NCBI GenBank assembly: GCA_949752795.1
Contig: OX457061.1
Coordinates: 10,249,492-10,313,491 of the forward strand
DNA from: Hyperoodon ampullatus
Lineage: Eukaryota > Chordata > Mammalia > Artiodactyla > Ziphiidae
Reading direction: 5' to 3'
DNA length: 64,000 bases
The stretch's first letter is position 1. Each line of letters starts with the position of its first letter. Under the pieces are notes generated by a model. The model was not told where the DNA came from. It made no database searches and worked only from the letters and a program-made list of their open reading frames with translations. Of the stretch, positions 60,211 to 64,000 are shown piece after piece. A program made the position numbers and the translations under genes.

Positions 60211-61029
60211 GCCACATCTGTCCCAAAAAGCAGCATCCACTGGGTACCAAGAGCCCCACTGTGTCTGGATTCAAAACAAACAAACAAAAATAATCGTTAA
60301 ACTGTGACCAGACTCCAAATGGAGTGAGTCAAAACCCAGGACAGCCTAATCTCTCCCAGGAATAAGAAGCCAGTCAGCCCATCCCTGTGCCCCTGAGAAT
60401 GCTGGGTAATTACTTTTTCCCTTTTGTCTGTTTTCTTTTAGCAGAACCACCAAGAACTGGCCACAAAAATCAGTTAAATCTTCCAAAGTGCTTCTTTCCC
60501 CAGAAATCTTTTATAAAAGGTGAAAGATTTACAGGACCTGAAGAACAAACCAAACAGGATAATTGTTTTTGGAATGACCCCAATATTTTCACCCCGGCGA
60601 CCCCAGCTGGGCATCTTGCTCCCATATTTATGATTCCTGGTCTTCTGTGTGCCACTGGGTGACCTTTCTGAGCCCCCTCTGTGAGCCCCCAGTTCCTTAT
60701 CGGGCCTGTAACTCACCCTGACGTTATCTCTCGGAAGGGTCTTATGCGCTTTAATTTAACTTCCCTCATTATTTCCCAGACTTCAAGGTTTTCTCTTTCG
60801 AGCTGCGCTTCCTGGGACAAGCATAATCTGTTTGCCATCAAGCCCAATAAATATGTTTGTGCGGGAGATGGGAACCGTTTGGGAAGAGTGGCTCAGGCCT
60901 GGGAAGCAGCCTCCACCTCTCACTCCCTCCGGGCAGCAAGGGCTGGTCTGTGTGTCCTTGAGCCTCTGTCCTGGTGGGAGCCACTGCCTTAGTTCTAAGG
61001 CTGGGTGGCCAGTTGTAGCAAATGAAAAT

Positions 61030-61159
61030 ACAAGACACCCAGTTAAATTTGAATTTCAGATAAACATTGAATTTTTTTAGTATAAGTATGTCCCATTCAA
61101 TATATGCCAAAAAATTATTCATTGTTTATCTGAAATTCAAATGTAACTGGGTGTCTTGT
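61030..61159. mobile_element. Palindromic MITE-like element
   Basis: Inverted arms of 43 nt (61030-61072 and 61117-61159) match at 41 positions around a 44-nt centre. The layout is that of a small non-autonomous DNA transposon found widely in mammals. Family name not assigned. Confidence 0.75.
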
Positions 61160-61225
61160 GTTTAGTCTGGTATCAGCTCCTGGGGGCGGTCCCCCTCACT
61201 CCCCCAAATGCAGATTAACATGTTG

Positions 61226-61610
61226 GAGAGTGTTCGTTTACTAGTGTTGCCATAACAAAGTACCACAGACCGGGTGGCTTAAACAAAAGAAATTTATTTT
61301 CTCATCATTCTGGAGGCTAGAAGTGCAAGATCAAGGTATCAGCAGGGTTGGTTTCTTATAAAATCGTTCTCCTTGGCTTGTAGATGGCCCCCTTCTCCCT
61401 GTGTTCTTACGCGGTCATCCCTCTGTGTGTGTCCTAATTTCCTCTTCTTAAACAGCCATGTCGGATCAGGGCCCACCCTAATGACCTCATTTTAACTTAG
61501 TTACCTCTTTGCAGACCCTACCTGCAAATACAGTCACATTCTAAGGTACAGGGGTTGGGACTTCAACGTATGAATTTCATGGGGACACATTTCAGCCCAT
61601 AACAAAGGGT
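61226..61610 (+). mobile_element. Old interspersed repeat
   Basis: From 'ttcgtttactagtgttgcca' to 'catttcagcccataacaaa', a common mammalian repeat pattern, related in layout to the element at 29873. Family not assigned. Confidence 0.55.
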
Positions 61611-62300
61611 GTTTAACCACCTCCCACCAGCAAGCCCCCGAGTCTGGGGCTTAATCCAGAGCAGGCCTGGGAAGACAAGAACCTTGCCTGTCTGGCCGCC
61701 AGAAGGTTCTGCAGCACCTGCCAGTGCCTGGCTCAGAGAAGGCCCACGATGAATGCAGTCAGGGTCCTGTCAGATTCACCCACACTCTCTGCCGACCATC
61801 CTGGCGATGCTGAGGGTTCCCCTGAGGACCCTGCAAGGCAGGTACAATTAGTCAAGGGGTGCAGGGCAGGAATGAGGCACAGGAGCACAAAGGCAATTTG
61901 AAATTGTCCAAACTATCCAATCCTAAATTTGCTCAGACCTGCCTACCCTGCTGTGTTGATATTGTATCACAGCCATGCAAGATATTACCTTTGTGGGAAT
62001 TTGGGGGGGAAGGGTACCCCAGACTCTCCATACTATTTTCCCAACTTCCTATAAGTCTATAATTAACTCCAAAATAAGAAAAATTTGATAAAAATATAAA
62101 ACAAGAAATGTGTTGAAGAAATCAGAACCAAATCTTTATTTACATGAAGTTTATTAAACCCCAGTGAGAATACAAAACACCCTGGTGCCCCAGGTTGAAC
62201 TATGAAAGATACAATAGATAGATTTATAAACTCAAAGAACTTTGTGTGAGAAAGTTATTAATACATAATAAGTTTAACTGATACTAAAAAGGCAATGATG

Positions 62301-62645
62301 GGGACTTCCCTGGTGGCGCAGTGGTTAAGAATCTGCCTGCCAAGGCAGGGCACACAGGTTTGAGCCCTGGTCCGGGAAGATCCCACATGCCACGGAGTAA
62401 CAAAGCCCGTGCGCCACAACTACTGAGCCTGTGCTCTAGAGCCCGCGAGCCACAACTACTGAAGCCCACACACCTAGAGCCCGTGCTCCGCAACAAGAGA
62501 GGCCACCGCAACGAGAAGCCTGCGCACCGGAACGAAGAGTAGCCCCCTGCTCGCCGCAGCTAGAGAAAGCCCGCACGCAGCGACGAAGACCCAACGCAGC
62601 CAAAAATTAATTAATTAATTAATTAAAATAAAATACATTATTTTT
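62301..62645 (+). mobile_element. Long CHR-2-type SINE
   Basis: Full head and body, (TTAA)n tail. Exact duplication aaaaaggcaatgatg at 62286-62300 and 62646-62660. Confidence 0.94.
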
Positions 62646-63113
62646 AAAAAGGCAATGATGTAAAAAGGCAAGATGAAAGGAATAATGGAAAAAATCATAA
62701 ATATTGGATAATTAGTGGAAACATAATAAATAAATAAATAATTTAATAAATAAGTAATGAATAATTAGATAAAGTAATTACCTAGTATCTTAATGCTGGC
62801 TGATTTCTCTCCTGACCCCAAGATTGATGGATTTTCATTACCTTTATCCAATCGTGTCCCTCTTTGATGTGAAGACTTGTTTTTACTTATTTTTAGAATA
62901 CTCTGTCAGCTTCTAATATTTCTAAGTATTATTAAACGAATATCTTGGCTTCTGTAATTGATAATCCACATGAAATAAAAACCAAGTGGAAAAAAAGAAT
63001 GGAGATATGCCTGAGTCAGAGAAGATGGTACAAGAGCAGGAAAGTTCAATCAGGTGACGCAGTGAGACAAAGGCTAACTACTGGAGGAGAGGCTGTCACT
63101 CCAGGGGTCAGGA

Positions 63114-63136
63114 CCTGTCTGTCTGTCTGTCTGTCT
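63114..63136. repeat. (CTGT)5 microsatellite
   Basis: Short tetranucleotide run. A degenerate (GAAT/GGAT)n run follows near 63193-63219. Confidence 0.85.
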
Positions 63137-64000
63137 CCTCACCCCTGATTCTCAGAGTCTGGCACAGGGAAGGCTCACAATACTTGCGGAATGACTGACT
63201 GAATGAATGAATGGATGGAAGATGCCTCGGTTGGAGCTCTGCCCATGGCCTCCCTTGGCTGCCGAGCCTCCCTGGGTTGGGCCCCTGAGGCCTGGTCCCC
63301 AGAGGTGAAGTGTAGCCGCTCCAGCCCCGTCCGAGGCCCTGCCTGTGCCCTGCAGCCAGGGAGAGCCACTCCCGGTCCCTTCCCCGGTGTCCTGGCACCT
63401 GAGCACCCACCTCTGTGGGTACCCGGCACTGCCACCTGCAGCAAGGGGAGGGTGTCCAGGAAGGGGGAGTGCACGCTTCCTCAGGAGGCCCGGCCCAGCG
63501 GTTTGGGGAGGCCTCAGGCCTGTAAAGACACGGTGCTTCTGCGAGACTCTCCTGATACAATAAAAGATTATCAGCGAAATAAAACAAGGAGTGACTGGGG
63601 CCACTATGCCCTGCTGGATTGAAATCGTGCGAGCAAAGTGGTTTTCTCTGAGAGATTTATTTCCTGCGCTGGCTTCAGGCAGCCAGCCCAGCCGGAGAGA
63701 GTGGGGTTGGTCTCCCTCCATTTGTGGGGCGGCGGGGAGGGGGGCACGGGTTTTTATTTAATCTTCCAGTGAGCTGGAACAGCGAAGACTGAGCGAGTGG
63801 ACATTAATTCTGAAGCAAATTATTAAAGTGCGATCTGGGATTCCGGGAAAGCCATCTACCCCCTGCCTGTCTGCCACCTCCCCTCACCCAGGCCATAAAA
63901 TCCCTTCCTTCCGCTCGAAACCCAACACCAGGCTGACAGGATTCCTCATTCCGGCTGAGAAGAAAGGCCTGGAACTGACCTGAGCCCAGGGCCAGTGGGC

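Larger units (their letters stand above)
47856..64000. other. Intergenic region downstream of MAPKAP1
   Basis: No splice-bounded exon or known protein was recognised. It is GC-rich with scattered MIR/L2 relics, four CHR-type SINEs (51072, 59449, 62301 and weak traces), low-complexity DNA at 57.2-57.6 kb and AT-rich islands at 52.1 and 54.2 kb. From human gene order, GAPVD1 would be expected further downstream on the opposite strand. No part of it was recognised here. Confidence 0.7.

Noticed and set aside
47856..64000. 3' end of GAPVD1 on the minus strand
   Set aside because: Expected by synteny further away, but no coding exon or matching 3' UTR could be recognised in the window.

Overview
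The window looks like mammalian, most probably cetacean (toothed-whale-like), nuclear DNA. The evidence is the many young tRNA-derived SINEs of the CHR-2 type (A box/B box head followed by a 'gcggagcggctgggcccgtg' style body), CHR-1-like elements and artiodactyl-type L1 3' ends. All are set in a background of old mammalian MIR, L2, HAL1, MER5 and Tigger copies. There are no prokaryotic features, operons or CRISPR arrays. The coding content is one split gene on the + strand.

Gene: positions 1298-46361 carry the last four coding exons of MAPKAP1 (SIN1), the mTORC2 subunit that holds the PH domain. They encode about residues 356-522 of the human 522-residue protein. The exons are 1298-1438, 19287-19424, 40038-40135 and 46236-46361 (stop codon TGA). 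All have AG acceptors and GT donors and join in phase into one uninterrupted frame. The reading places Arg393, Thr398, Lys428, Lys464 and Ser510 exactly at the numbers known for human SIN1, a strong internal check. Upstream exons (N-terminal region, CRIM, RAS-binding domain) lie outside the window. The 3' UTR runs from 46362 to about 47855, with a proximal poly(A) signal near 46759 and a distal one near 47833.

Introns (about 17.8, 20.6 and 6.1 kb) and the upstream intron (1-1297) are filled mainly with retroposons. The most informative are a U6 snRNA/L1 chimeric retrocopy (4334-5115), a probable processed retrocopy of an unidentified transcript (6151-7600) later hit by an L1 and a SINE, and a 3'-UTR retrocopy inserted inside a SINE (42676-42967). 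Others are a SINE inside a SINE (27076-27672), a HAL1 interrupted by another old repeat (29480-31010) and an internally deleted Tigger (35691-35992). Several stretches lack recognisable repeats and keep CpGs in AT-rich sequence, so they are candidate conserved regulatory elements (for example 17570-17870, 22200-24930, 26340-26560, 43020-43430).

Downstream of 47.9 kb the window is intergenic: GC-rich, repeat-light, with MIR and L2 relics, a 430-bp G/T-rich satellite (57183-57622), a 4 x 21-bp minisatellite with YY1-like cores (60127-60210), a palindromic element (61030-61159) and two AT-rich islands that may be enhancers (52130-52350, 54140-54345). In human the next gene on this side is GAPVD1, and the developmental regulator PBX3 flanks the other side of MAPKAP1. 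No exon of either was recognised here. No novel multi-gene system was found. The interest lies in the layered retroposition record and in the candidate non-coding elements.
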